Positions 1-7,826 of a stretch of 15,425 nucleotides of DNA are shown here, in pieces. The notes beneath the pieces were generated by a model, which was not told where the DNA came from, did not search any database, and worked only from the letters and a program-made list of their open reading frames with translations. This DNA comes from JAICNR01 sp035687725 (GTDB lineage: Bacteria; Gemmatimonadota; Gemmatimonadetes; JACCXV01; JAHWKZ01), in NCBI GenBank assembly GCA_035687725.1, contig DASRVB010000237.1, positions 1 to 15,425 on the forward strand. Reading direction: 5' to 3'. Position numbers and translations under genes: made by a program. How positions within the stretch are numbered: position 1 is the first letter of the stretch; each line of letters begins with the position of its first letter.

Positions 1-37
1 GCGGTGCGCGCACGACCTGCGGGCGCAGAGCGTTCAC
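1..37 (-). CDS. Possible start of next gene, truncated by window edge
   Basis: A GTG at 35-37 opens a frame that runs to the window edge without a stop (12 codons visible, beginning V-N-A-L-R-P-Q-V-V). GGAG lies about six bases upstream on the minus strand, at plausible ribosome-binding distance, and the neighbouring junctions are as tight as this one would be. The visible peptide is too short to assign to any family. It could equally be chance, because open frames are common in GC-rich DNA. Confidence 0.25.
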   Translation of the reverse strand, partial: MNALRPQVVRAP

Positions 38-65
38 CTCGCGCTCCAGCTCACTTCGCGCTCCA
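32..65. repeat. 17-bp imperfect tandem duplication after the merR-type gene
   Basis: Positions 32-48 and 49-65 are adjacent copies of a 17-base unit that match at 15 of 17 positions. On the minus strand each copy contains GGAGCGCGA followed by GTGA, so the unit repeats a candidate ribosome-binding site and start/stop tetranucleotide just downstream of the regulator's own ATGA. It lies between the regulator stop and the possible next gene. Confidence 0.75.
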
Positions 66-67
66 CG

Positions 68-469
68 TCATTTCGAAGTCGGCGCCCCCGGCTCCACCTC
101 ACCGCGACGGAACCCGTCGATGTAGGCGACGAGTCCCGCGAGATCATCGGCCAGCGTCTCGAACGTGTCCTTCACCTTGGCCCCCGCCAGCTCGGACTCG
201 AGCTGGTCGCCCGCGTTCCGGCGCATGTCCTCGAGCCGCTGGCGGGCGCCCTCGATCGTGTACTTCTTCTCGTACAGGAGCTCCTTCACGAGCTGCACCA
301 TCTCGATCTCTCGCCGCCGGTACGCGCGATTGCCGGCCCGATTCTTGACCGGCACGAGACCCTTGAACTGGGTCTCCCAGTAGCGCAGCACGTGCGGCTT
401 GAGCCCCGTGATCTGACATACCTCTCCGATCGAGTAGTATTCCTTTTTCGCTATCGGGTTGAACGCCAT
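68..469 (-). CDS. MerR-family transcriptional regulator
   Basis: This is a 133-residue DNA-binding regulator. Residues 11-80 form a typical MerR winged helix-turn-helix: YYSIGEVCQITGL (first helix-turn-helix), VLRYWET (the family's hallmark RYWE), then NRAYRRREIE and a YTIEGARQRL helix. The remaining ~50 residues are a short charged helix without a recognisable metal- or drug-binding domain, so the ligand, if any, is unknown. The ATG at 467-469 is preceded by a very strong AAAGGAGG that overlaps the gpsA stop; another ATG four bases upstream is out of frame. The gene follows gpsA by 11 bases and is the last clear member of the AI-2E/der/plsY/gpsA operon. Proteins of this short type often sit next to housekeeping genes; the target promoter cannot be read from the sequence. 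Confidence 0.9.
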   Translation of the reverse strand: MAFNPIAKKEYYSIGEVCQITGLKPHVLRYWETQFKGLVPVKNRAGNRAYRRREIEMVQLVKELLYEKKYTIEGARQRLEDMRRNAGDQLESELAGAKVKDTFETLADDLAGLVAYIDGFRRGEVEPGAPTSK

Positions 470-480
470 CCATCCTCCTT

Positions 481-1506
481 TCAGCTTTCCTGGTGGGCAG
501 CCTGAAACTCCGGCTTCGACTCCCGCGTCATCAGCTCTTCCACGACGATCTGCGGTCGCTTCGCGTGATACAGCATCTCGTGCACCTGCTCGACGATCGG
601 CATCTCGATCCCGTGCCGCGCCGCGAGGTCGCGCACCGAGCGGGTCGATCGCACCCCTTCGGCTACCTGGTCCATATCTGCCAGGATCGCCTCCAGCGTC
701 TCCCCGCGGCCGAGGCGCAGACCGACCGTGCGGTTGCGCGACAGCTCCCCCGTGCACGTGAGGACTAGGTCCCCCAGACCCGCGAGCCCCATGAACGTGA
801 GACGCCGGCCGCCCAGGGCTGTCCCGAGGCGCGAGATCTCGGCGAGCCCGCGGGTGATCAGCGCGGCGCGCGCGTTGGAACCGTACTCCAATCCATCGGC
901 GATCCCGGTCGCGATCGCAACCACGTTCTTGACTGCCCCACCGAGCTCGACGCCGACGACGTCGTCCGACGTGTACACGCGGAATCGCGGCGCGAAGAAC
1001 GCCTCGCGGACCGATTCGGCCACCTCCGGGTCGTGCGCAGCCACCGTGACGGCGGTCGGAACGCCACGCGCGACTTCGGTCGCGAACGAGGGACCCGAGA
1101 GCACCGTCAGGCCTTCCCCTCGGCCGAGGACCTCTTCGAGCACCTCGGTCATCCGCTTGAGCGATCCCTCCTCGATCCCTTTCGACGCCGAAACGACGAC
1201 CGACCCGCCGTCGACGTGAACCGCGGCCTCGGACATGACGCTCCGGACGACGTGGCTCGGCACGGCGGAGACGACGAGCGTAGCGCCGGCGAGCGCACCT
1301 TCCAGGTCCGCCGTCGCCCGGACGCGGCCGTCGAGCCGGGCGCCGGGCAGGTAGCGCGGGTTCTCCCGCCTTGTTTCGATCGTCGCGGCGAGCGCGGGAT
1401 CGCGCACCCATAGGCGGACGTCGCGTCCCTTCGCCGCCAGGAGCCGCGCCAGCGCTGTCCCCCAGGACCCGCCGCCCACGACCGCGGCCGCGCCGTGTGC
1501 GCTCAC
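481..1506 (-). CDS. gpsA: NAD(P)-dependent glycerol-3-phosphate dehydrogenase
   Basis: This cytoplasmic enzyme reduces dihydroxyacetone phosphate to sn-glycerol-3-phosphate, the backbone for phospholipids. The protein has 341 residues, the usual family length. The N-terminal Rossmann motif VVGGGSWGTALA (residues 9-20) binds the nicotinamide cofactor; the SASKGIE, LSGPSFA and GAVKNVVAIATG segments carry the family's substrate-site lysines, with Lys193 the likely catalytic residue, and SRNRTVG lies in the C-terminal helical domain. The start is a GTG at 1504-1506 that overlaps the plsY stop as GTGA, placing the Rossmann strand at the normal distance from the N-terminus. The preceding gene, plsY, uses the product of this reaction, so the two are functionally coupled as well as translationally overlapped. 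Confidence 0.96.
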   Translation of the reverse strand: MSAHGAAAVVGGGSWGTALARLLAAKGRDVRLWVRDPALAATIETRRENPRYLPGARLDGRVRATADLEGALAGATLVVSAVPSHVVRSVMSEAAVHVDGGSVVVSASKGIEEGSLKRMTEVLEEVLGRGEGLTVLSGPSFATEVARGVPTAVTVAAHDPEVAESVREAFFAPRFRVYTSDDVVGVELGGAVKNVVAIATGIADGLEYGSNARAALITRGLAEISRLGTALGGRRLTFMGLAGLGDLVLTCTGELSRNRTVGLRLGRGETLEAILADMDQVAEGVRSTRSVRDLAARHGIEMPIVEQVHEMLYHAKRPQIVVEELMTRESKPEFQAAHQES

Positions 1507-2129
1507 CTCTGCCCTCCGCGCTCGACGATCGGCTTCTCCTCCCCGCGTGCGAGGCGCCCGATGTTCTCGCGATGCGTCCAGAACACGAACGCGCAGAGGA
1601 ATGCGGTCAGCGCCACGAGGGGCCAGGTGACGGGCCAGTCGCGCGCGTGGAGCCCGACGACCGCCCCGAGGAGAACGAGCGCTCCCACGAGCGACGCGAG
1701 CGACACGATCCGCCGCCAGGCGAGGACGATGAGCCAGGCGGCGGCGGCCAGCAGGATCGCCCACGGCGACAGCGCAAGGAACGCCCCGGCCGCCGTTCCC
1801 ACTCCCTTGCCCCCACGAAACTTGAGGAACACCGAATAGACGTGCCCGAGGACGGCCGCGACGGCGAGGAGGACGGCGAAGGTTCCGGGTCCGATTCCGG
1901 AAGGCGTCAGCCAGCGCGGCAACAGCTCGACCGGCAGGAACCCCTTCGCCACGTCGACGACCAGTGCCAGCGTCGCCGGACCCCGACCGAGGTTCCTGAA
2001 CACGTTCGTCGCGCCGTAGTTTCCGCTCCCCATTCGCCCGAGGTCGACGCCCTTCGCCTTCCCGAGCAGATACGCCGTAGGAAACGATCCGGCCAGATAC
2101 GCGAGAAGGAGGCCGAGCGCGATCGTCAT
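1503..2129 (-). CDS. plsY: Glycerol-3-phosphate acyltransferase PlsY
   Basis: PlsY is an inner-membrane enzyme that transfers an acyl group from acyl-phosphate (made by PlsX, not in this window) to glycerol-3-phosphate, giving lysophosphatidic acid. The 208-residue protein shows the three family motifs: SGNYGATNVFR (35-45), HVYSVFLKFRGGKGVGT (96-112; GGKGV is the phosphate-binding loop) and HRENIGRL (186-193). Hydrophobic segments at about 3-22, 52-70, 83-103, 113-137 and 143-185 fit the known multi-pass topology. The ATG start at 2127-2129 overlaps the der stop as ATGA, and the end overlaps the gpsA start as GTGA. The order der-plsY-gpsA occurs in many bacteria and supports the assignment. 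The protein is slightly longer than average because of a C-terminal charged tail. Confidence 0.96.
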   Translation of the reverse strand: MTIALGLLLAYLAGSFPTAYLLGKAKGVDLGRMGSGNYGATNVFRNLGRGPATLALVVDVAKGFLPVELLPRWLTPSGIGPGTFAVLLAVAAVLGHVYSVFLKFRGGKGVGTAAGAFLALSPWAILLAAAAWLIVLAWRRIVSLASLVGALVLLGAVVGLHARDWPVTWPLVALTAFLCAFVFWTHRENIGRLARGEEKPIVERGGQR

Positions 2130-3502
2130 CCGGCCTCGCGGCCCGCCGGATCGGCGCGCTGCCGCGACTTCGAAGAGGACTGGCGGAAGAAGATCCGGAG
2201 CGGAACGCCCGAGAAGCCCAACGCGGCGCGGAGCTCGTTCTCCAGGTAGCGACGGTAGTGCTCCGGGATGGCCTGCGGCTCGTTGGCGTAAAAGAGGAAG
2301 AGCGGTGGCCCCGTCTCCGCCTGATAGCCGTAGAGGACGCGAACCACCCTGGCGCCGCGCGTACCCTTCGACTGCGGCGGATGGACCTTCGCGGTCGCGG
2401 TGTGCAGCACGCGATTGACCTCAGGGGTGGGCACCTTCTTGTGCCACTCCCTCCACACCTCCTCGGCCACCTCGAGCGCGCGCGTCACGCGCTGGCCGGT
2501 GGCGGCGCTGATCGTCACGATCGGTGCCCACGCCAGCGAGCGCGCCTGGGCGCGGAACGCCGCCTCGTACCCCGCCGCCGTGCGCTCGTCCTTCACGATC
2601 AGGTCCCACTTGTTGACGCAGACGACGATTCCCCGTCGTCGCTCCTCGGCGAGGTTCAGGATCCGGAGGTCCTGGCGCGACAGCGGCTCTGAGGCATCCA
2701 GCATGACGATCGCCACCTGCGCGCGATCGAGGCTGCGGACCGCGCGCAGATACGTGTAGTACTCGAGCCCTTCCTCCAATGCGGCGTGCCGACGGATCCC
2801 CGCCGTGTCGACGAGCCGGAACTTCCGCCCCTGCCAGGTGAACGTCGTGTCGATGGCGTCCCGGGTCGTCCCCGCGACTGGCGATACGATGAACCGCTCT
2901 TCGCCCAGAAGGCGGTTGAGGAACGAGGACTTTCCCACGTTCGGCTTTCCGATCACGGTGATCGTGATCTCCTCGGGATCCACCGGCAGGTCGATCATCT
3001 CCGGGGGCAACGCCGCGACGACAGCGTCGAGGAGGTCACCGGATCCGATTCCGGACAGCGCGGAGACCGGTCGCGGCTCCCCTAACCCTAGCTCGAAGAA
3101 CTCCCAGCGCATGCGCTCGCCCATAGCCGCGTTGTCGGCCTTGTTGACGACCAGGATCGTGGGCCGACCGCTCTCGCGCAGGAGCTGCGCCATCTCCTGG
3201 TCGACCGGCGTCACACCGGTGCGCCCGTCGACCACCAGCAGGCACACGTCCGCCTGCTCGATCGCGGCGTAGATCTGGGCGTTCACCCCCCGGGCGATCT
3301 CTTCCTGGGCCTCGGGGATCAGGCCCCCGGTGTCGACGAGCGTGAACCGCCGGCCGGCCCATTCGGCATCGGCCGCGTGGCGATCACGCGTGACGCCCGG
3401 CTCGTCGTGGACGATCGCGTCCCGTGCGCCGAGGAAGCGGTTGAACAGGGTCGACTTCCCCACATTGGGGCGGCCGACGATCGCCACGACCGGGAGACTC
3501 AA
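2126..3502 (-). CDS. der: Ribosome-assembly GTPase Der (EngA)
   Basis: Der is a double-GTPase needed for maturation of the large ribosomal subunit. The 458-residue protein has two G domains and a C-terminal KH-like domain. G domain 1: GRPNVGKST (10-18), PGVTRD, DTGG (57-60), NKAD (120-123). G domain 2: GKPNVGKSS (185-193), AGTTRDAID, DTAGIRR, NKWD (297-300). Residues from about 355 to 440 form the KH-like domain, with a basic tail. The start is a TTG at 3500-3502, overlapping the upstream transporter stop as TTGA, with GAGGG five bases before it; it yields MSLPVVAIVG, the normal N-terminus. A longer frame upstream runs inside the transporter gene and has no family similarity. The next candidate start (GTG in the first strand) would trim the G1 region. 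Confidence 0.95.
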   Translation of the reverse strand: MSLPVVAIVGRPNVGKSTLFNRFLGARDAIVHDEPGVTRDRHAADAEWAGRRFTLVDTGGLIPEAQEEIARGVNAQIYAAIEQADVCLLVVDGRTGVTPVDQEMAQLLRESGRPTILVVNKADNAAMGERMRWEFFELGLGEPRPVSALSGIGSGDLLDAVVAALPPEMIDLPVDPEEITITVIGKPNVGKSSFLNRLLGEERFIVSPVAGTTRDAIDTTFTWQGRKFRLVDTAGIRRHAALEEGLEYYTYLRAVRSLDRAQVAIVMLDASEPLSRQDLRILNLAEERRRGIVVCVNKWDLIVKDERTAAGYEAAFRAQARSLAWAPIVTISAATGQRVTRALEVAEEVWREWHKKVPTPEVNRVLHTATAKVHPPQSKGTRGARVVRVLYGYQAETGPPLFLFYANEPQAIPEHYRRYLENELRAALGFSGVPLRIFFRQSSSKSRQRADPAGREAG

Positions 3503-4770
3503 ATCGCCCTCTCCTCCCCCTGAGTCTCCCCTTCCGCGGAGAGCGGGGTATCGGAGTCGCTGTAGTAGACGGAGCCCTTGTACGTCCCGACCATGTTCTC
3601 GATCACCAGCTTGATCAGCACGGCGATGGGTATCGCCAGGAGGAGTCCCACCAGCCCGAACACCGACGCGAAGCCGATGATCGCGAGCATCACCCATACC
3701 GGATGGAGCCCCACCCTGTCGCCGACGATCTTCGGTGAGAAGAAGTAGCTGTCCAGCGACTGCACTACGAAGAATACGCCGGCCACTTTGAGAGCCGAGA
3801 GCCAGAGCGGCGGCGTGAGGAGCGCGATCAAGGCGGCGGGGATCAGGCTGACGATGAGCCCGAGATAGGGAACGATGTTGAAGATCCCGGCGATCACGCC
3901 GAGCAGGATCGCGTTCGGGAATCCCACGATCCAGAACCCGATCGCGGTGGCGATCCCCACGAAGGTCGCGACGAGGAGCTGGCCCCGCAGGTACTCGCCC
4001 AGCAGCACGTCATAGCGGTGCAGGAACGCGAGCGTGCTCTCGCGCCGGGACGGCGGAAGGATCTGGGCGACGCCCCGTCCCACGCTGGGGAAATCGCGCA
4101 GCACGTAGAACGTCAGAACGGGCGTCAGGACCAGGTACCCTAGAATCGTGAGGCCGGTCTGGAGACCGCGGCCGACCCCCATCGCCGCCTCCCACGACGG
4201 ATTGAGGCGTTCGAGCTCGTCCAGCAGGTACTGCCCCACGTCCCGGCTCTCGACGTCGAGCGCCCGTTCGAAGGGAATGTCCCGGATGATCGGAAGCTGG
4301 GAGCGCGCCAGTCCCATGATCTGTGCGTTGTACCAAGAACGTAGCTCCTCCATGATGCGGGGAAGATCGGTCAGGAACTGCGCGCCCTGCGCGGCGACCA
4401 GAGGCCCGATGAGGGCCACGGCGAGGGCGATCACCATGAGCGCCAGCAGCAGGGCGCCGAGCGCACCCCACGTACGCCCGATTCCGCGCCTGCTCCACCA
4501 GTCGACGAGGGGATCTGCGATGTATGCCAGGACGAACGCGAGGACGAACGGCGCCAGCACGCTGCCGGCCACGTGAAGGAGCCAGAGAAAGGTCAACGCC
4601 CCGAGCGGAAGCATGAGCCGCTTGTAGGTATCGGTTCCGAACAGCGGCCAGAGCACGTAGGCGAGGACCAGGAACAGGATGAGCGGAGAGAGGACGGGCA
4701 GCACCGTCCACAGGAACAGCCCCAGCAGGATAGCCCACGAGATCATGAGGAACGGGCGCCACTGCACCAT
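3499..4770 (-). CDS. AI-2E family transporter (PerM/YdiK-like membrane protein)
   Basis: This is a 423-residue multi-pass inner-membrane protein of the AI-2E exporter family (PF01594). Substrates of most members are unproven; the family includes the E. coli autoinducer-2 exporter TqsA and Na+/H+ antiporter-like proteins. Hydrophobic segments lie at about 8-24, 26-43, 53-85, 104-126, 207-223, 264-284, 286-318, 326-338 and 357-390, with a hydrophilic loop between 130 and 200. The family signature PYLG (301-304) and the SPKIVGDRVGLHPVWVMLA stretch (345-363) are clear. The first two segments (residues 8-43) add a hairpin before the canonical first helix, making the protein longer than the typical ~350 residues. 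The ATG at 4768-4770 has a weak GAGG eight bases upstream. It is the first gene after the promoter at 4854-4883, and its stop overlaps der as TTGA. Confidence 0.9.
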   Translation of the reverse strand: MVQWRPFLMISWAILLGLFLWTVLPVLSPLILFLVLAYVLWPLFGTDTYKRLMLPLGALTFLWLLHVAGSVLAPFVLAFVLAYIADPLVDWWSRRGIGRTWGALGALLLALMVIALAVALIGPLVAAQGAQFLTDLPRIMEELRSWYNAQIMGLARSQLPIIRDIPFERALDVESRDVGQYLLDELERLNPSWEAAMGVGRGLQTGLTILGYLVLTPVLTFYVLRDFPSVGRGVAQILPPSRRESTLAFLHRYDVLLGEYLRGQLLVATFVGIATAIGFWIVGFPNAILLGVIAGIFNIVPYLGLIVSLIPAALIALLTPPLWLSALKVAGVFFVVQSLDSYFFSPKIVGDRVGLHPVWVMLAIIGFASVFGLVGLLLAIPIAVLIKLVIENMVGTYKGSVYYSDSDTPLSAEGETQGEERAI

Positions 4771-4813
4771 CGACCGGACCTCGGCTAGAGTCGGCTAACC
4801 AGTTTCCGATTCA

Positions 4814-4829
4814 CGACTTGAGGAAGTCG
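4814..4829 (-). other. Small hairpin in the transporter 5' leader
   Basis: CGACTT and AAGTCG (6 bp) flank a CCTC loop on the minus strand, within the ~77-nt leader between the predicted start of transcription and the transporter ATG. No U-tract follows, so it is not an intrinsic terminator. Its function is unknown and it may be incidental. Confidence 0.4.
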
Positions 4830-4853
4830 CCTGAAGCGCGACGTTAAGTGCGG

Positions 4854-4883
4854 AACGTAGGCCCCCGGGCACCAGGCTGTCAA
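4854..4883 (-). promoter_or_regulatory. Predicted sigma70-type promoter for the transporter-der-plsY-gpsA-merR operon
   Basis: On the minus strand there is a perfect consensus -35 TTGACA (4878-4883), an 18-base spacer and TACGTT as -10 (4854-4859), which keeps the key T1, A2 and T6 positions. Transcription would start near 4847, leaving a leader of about 77 nt before the transporter ATG. It lies in the 128-base gap after tldE, the largest gap in the left half, exactly where an operon break is expected. Confidence 0.6.
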
Positions 4884-4898
4884 GCGTTCAAGGGCGCG

Positions 4899-6236
4899 TC
4901 AGACCGCCTGGCTCACGCTGGCGAAGTGGAAGGCCGAGGCCCGGACGGCGGGCACATAGGACGGGGTCAGGACCCAGTCCTCGTCCGCCACTCGCACGGG
5001 CCGCGACATCTCCTCGGCGCGTTCGAAGACCCGGACCGGCGAATCGTTCCAGCGGAAGTTGTTGACCGCGTGAGCTATCCCGCCGTCCTCGATCCAGAAC
5101 GTTCCGTCGCGGGTCAGGCCGGTCAGAGTGAGATCCGCGGGGTTGAGCGTGCGGATGTACCAGAAGCGCGTGACGAGCACGCCGCGCTCGGTTCCGCGGA
5201 TCAGCTCCTCGAGCGACCGGTCCTCGCCTTCCATGATGAGGTTCGTGGAGCCGGGCACCGGATCGACGCCGTGTCGACCGGCCCAGTACCGGTCGTACTG
5301 CAGCGACTCGACGTGCCCCTCGCGGAACCACGTCGTCGCCCTGGCGGGAAGCTGCTCACCGGCCCACGCGCGACCCGGAGCCTCGGCGTGGAGCGGGTCC
5401 GTTCGGATCGTAACGAGCGGCGACACGAGCTGCTCTCCCAGCTTCGTCGCGCCTTCGGGCGCCGAGAGATAGGATCGGCCCTCCATCGCCCGGCGCGCGT
5501 TCATCTGGCCGACGAGCGCTCCGCTCAACACCGCTGTCGCGACCGGCTCCAGGATTACCGGATACTCCCCCGGCTCGAGGGGCTTGACCGTGCGCGAGGC
5601 CACCGCCTTCTCGGCGGCGATCCTCGCCATTCCGGCGGCATCGAGGCCCTGCGCGTCGTGGAGCCGGACGCCTGCCCAGCCCGACCCGGAGCCGTCGGGC
5701 GTCCGCACCGTGTTCGTGTACTCGATCCACGTCATGGGGAAATAGCCGAATACGCCGCGCGAGTTGCCGGTCGCATACGCGACGCCGTAGTTCTCGAGGA
5801 AGCCGGCGATCGTCGTGTCCCGTCCGCTCGCCCCCGCTATCGCCGCGGCCGCGGCGTCCGCGCGCTCGGCGGGGCCATGCGCGGCGGTGCTCTCGAAGTA
5901 TGCGGAAGGCCGGGGATAGTCGGCGGACTCCATTGGCGGCACGTACTCCGGATCCTCGGGTGCCAGCCGCGCGGCCTCCTCGGAGCGGGCGATGACCGCA
6001 GCGATCGCCTCGTCGTCGATTCCGTTCGTCTCGGCGCTCCCGCTGCGGCTTCCGAAGGCCGACGTGACGGTGACCTCGACGTTGGATACCTCGCCCGAAG
6101 TCGTGACGCCGTTTCCGGCGAAGCGCGTATTACCGCCCTCGAGCGACACCAGGTTGACGCGCGTATCGTCCGCGGTGGCCCGCTCCATCACCGCCTCGAC
6201 GATCCGGCGCGCCTCCTGCTCAGTGAGGATCGCCAT
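4899..6236 (-). CDS. tldE: TldE/PmbA-type subunit of the TldD-TldE metalloprotease
   Basis: This 445-residue protein belongs to the TldD/PmbA family and matches the non-catalytic TldE side: it spans the conserved two-domain fold but has no HExxxH zinc motif. Family-like segments include the N-terminal strand-rich region with GNGVTTSGE, a central WAGVRLHDAQGLD, GALVGQMNARRAMEGRS, and the C-terminal PGSTNLIMEGEDRS and GLTRDGTFWIEDGGI. In E. coli TldE (PmbA) forms a heterodimer with TldD and is needed for microcin B17 maturation and CcdA antitoxin degradation; here the substrate is unknown. The ATG at 6234-6236 is four bases beyond the tldD stop, so the two are certainly co-expressed. It has no signal peptide, in contrast to its TldD partner. 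Confidence 0.9.
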   Translation of the reverse strand: MAILTEQEARRIVEAVMERATADDTRVNLVSLEGGNTRFAGNGVTTSGEVSNVEVTVTSAFGSRSGSAETNGIDDEAIAAVIARSEEAARLAPEDPEYVPPMESADYPRPSAYFESTAAHGPAERADAAAAAIAGASGRDTTIAGFLENYGVAYATGNSRGVFGYFPMTWIEYTNTVRTPDGSGSGWAGVRLHDAQGLDAAGMARIAAEKAVASRTVKPLEPGEYPVILEPVATAVLSGALVGQMNARRAMEGRSYLSAPEGATKLGEQLVSPLVTIRTDPLHAEAPGRAWAGEQLPARATTWFREGHVESLQYDRYWAGRHGVDPVPGSTNLIMEGEDRSLEELIRGTERGVLVTRFWYIRTLNPADLTLTGLTRDGTFWIEDGGIAHAVNNFRWNDSPVRVFERAEEMSRPVRVADEDWVLTPSYVPAVRASAFHFASVSQAV

Positions 6237-6240
6237 CGCG

Positions 6241-7815
6241 CTATCCGGCCGGCAGCACGTTGACCTGCCGGAGCCGCGCCGGCGGGCAGCCGTGGCTCAC
6301 CGCGTTCACTTGGCCGGGCTGCCCCTTGCCGTCGTAGTAGGAGCCGTACACCTCGTAGATCTCCGGGCCGCCGAGGCCGTCGCAGCTGTTCCAGAACTCG
6401 ACCGTGTTGCCCTGGTACGCGACGTCCCGCAGCATCCGGCCCACCTTCCCGCCCTTGATCTCCCACGTCCCCTGGCCCGCGAACTGGAAGTTGTAGCGCT
6501 GCTGGTCGATGGAGTACGAGCCGTCGGCATCGATCAGGAGCCCATCGTCGACCCCGGCGATCAGGTCCTCCAGCGAGGTTCCGGCCGGCCCGGGTCGCAG
6601 GTTGACGTTGGGCATTCGCGGGAACTGGACGAGCGACCAGTTCTGGCCGTAGGAGCAGCCATGCGATCGGGTGACCCCGGTCTGGTCGGCGATCCGGTGC
6701 GCCAGGTCGCGCGTAGTCTGGAAGTCTACGAGCACACCCTCGTCGACGAGGAGCCAGCGGTCGGCGGGCACGCCGTCGTCGTCCCAGCCGACCGACGCGA
6801 GGCTGTGCGGCTCCTGCCTCTCGGCCTCGAAGCTGACGATCTCGCTCGCGTACTGAAGCGAGTTGAGCTCGTCGGGAGTGCAGAAGGACGTGCCGGCGTA
6901 GTTGGCCTCGTATCCCAGCGCCCGATCGAGCTCGGTCGGGTGGCCCACCGATTCGTGGATCGTGAGCCACAGGTGATTGGGCAGGAGGACGAGGTCCTTC
7001 CGTGCCGGCGCGTCGAGGGTCGGCGCGGCCAGCTTCTCGCGCGCGAGCTCCGTCGCGTGCGCGGCCCGGCTCGGGAAGTCCTGGGCCACGACGAACTCCC
7101 AGCCGGCGCCGGCGTTCGTCATCCCGGCGTCCCAGGTCGCGAAGCGCCCGGCCTGCCTGTCGACCGCGGTGACTTCCCAGGGAACGAACACGCGGAAGAA
7201 CGTCTGCCGGATGTAGGAGCCCTCCGTCGACGCGAAGAAGCGCTCCTGTTTCTGGAAGACGATCGCCGAGGTGGCGAAGTCGGCGCCCCGGTCGAGCGCG
7301 GCGGCGTTGATCCCGAGCAGGAACTCCACCTTCTCGGCGATCGTAATCTCGAACGGGTCTTTCTCGTGCGGCGTCGTCCACTCCGCGTCCGGAAAGGCCT
7401 CGACGGGCGCCAGCTCGACCGGCGTATGCGGGATCCTGGCGTTGCCCTTGGCCTGACTGACGGCGGCGCGCGCCAAGCGGGTAACTTCCTCCTCGTCGAC
7501 GATGCGGCTGGCGGCGAATCCCCAGACGCCGTCGGATAGCACGCGCACGCCGAAGCCGTACGTGATCTCGTCGTTCATTCCCTCGACGCGCCGCTCGCGT
7601 GTCTGGATCTCCTGATCGAAGTGCCGGCTGATCCGGATGTCCGCATAGGACGCGCCTGCCCGGGTGGCGGCGTTCAGCGCGACGTCGGCGAGCTCCCTGT
7701 CGTCCGGCTCCAGCCACCGCCGGATGTCGCGGGGCAGGGGCGGCGCAGCAGGGGCCGGAAGGGCCACGGCTCCCAGGATCGCCGCGGAGGATTGGAGGAA
7801 GGTGCGTCGCTTCAT
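6241..7815 (-). CDS. tldD: TldD-type zinc metalloprotease with Tat signal peptide
   Basis: This is the catalytic member of the TldD/TldE pair, 524 residues long. The zinc motif HESVGH (287-292) and the downstream conserved cysteine in VSHGC (Cys510) are present, as expected for the HExxxH...Cys site of the family. The N-terminus MKRRTFLQSS is a twin-arginine motif followed by a hydrophobic stretch (AAILGAVALP) and an Ala-rich cleavage region near residue 24, so export by the Tat system is predicted; the well-studied E. coli TldD is cytoplasmic and lacks this. The ATG at 7813-7815 is chosen because longer frames run into the tRNA gene and contain no nearby NTG. No good Shine-Dalgarno precedes it; a short leader or leaderless mRNA is possible. 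tldE follows after four bases. Confidence 0.93.
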   Translation of the reverse strand: MKRRTFLQSSAAILGAVALPAPAAPPLPRDIRRWLEPDDRELADVALNAATRAGASYADIRISRHFDQEIQTRERRVEGMNDEITYGFGVRVLSDGVWGFAASRIVDEEEVTRLARAAVSQAKGNARIPHTPVELAPVEAFPDAEWTTPHEKDPFEITIAEKVEFLLGINAAALDRGADFATSAIVFQKQERFFASTEGSYIRQTFFRVFVPWEVTAVDRQAGRFATWDAGMTNAGAGWEFVVAQDFPSRAAHATELAREKLAAPTLDAPARKDLVLLPNHLWLTIHESVGHPTELDRALGYEANYAGTSFCTPDELNSLQYASEIVSFEAERQEPHSLASVGWDDDGVPADRWLLVDEGVLVDFQTTRDLAHRIADQTGVTRSHGCSYGQNWSLVQFPRMPNVNLRPGPAGTSLEDLIAGVDDGLLIDADGSYSIDQQRYNFQFAGQGTWEIKGGKVGRMLRDVAYQGNTVEFWNSCDGLGGPEIYEVYGSYYDGKGQPGQVNAVSHGCPPARLRQVNVLPAG

Positions 7816-7826
7816 CGGGGTCGAAA

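Noticed and set aside
68..1411. A 447-codon minus-strand frame joining the MerR domain to a long N-terminal extension
   Set aside because: The extension is gpsA read in another frame and is Arg-rich nonsense; a strong AAAGGAGG and an ATG directly precede the MerR domain.
481..1764. A longer N-terminal extension of gpsA reaching into plsY
   Set aside because: The extra residues are the plsY gene in another frame; the GTG in the GTGA overlap gives the normal N-terminus.
4848..6263. Plus-strand open frame of 471 codons opposite tldE
   Set aside because: It is also antisense to a recognisable gene, is Arg-rich and has no domain signature.
5992..7539. Long plus-strand open frame (515 codons) opposite tldD and tldE
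   Set aside because: It is the mirror of well-conserved minus-strand genes; its translation is low-complexity, rich in Arg, Val and Pro, and matches no family. Long antisense frames are usual in GC-rich coding DNA.
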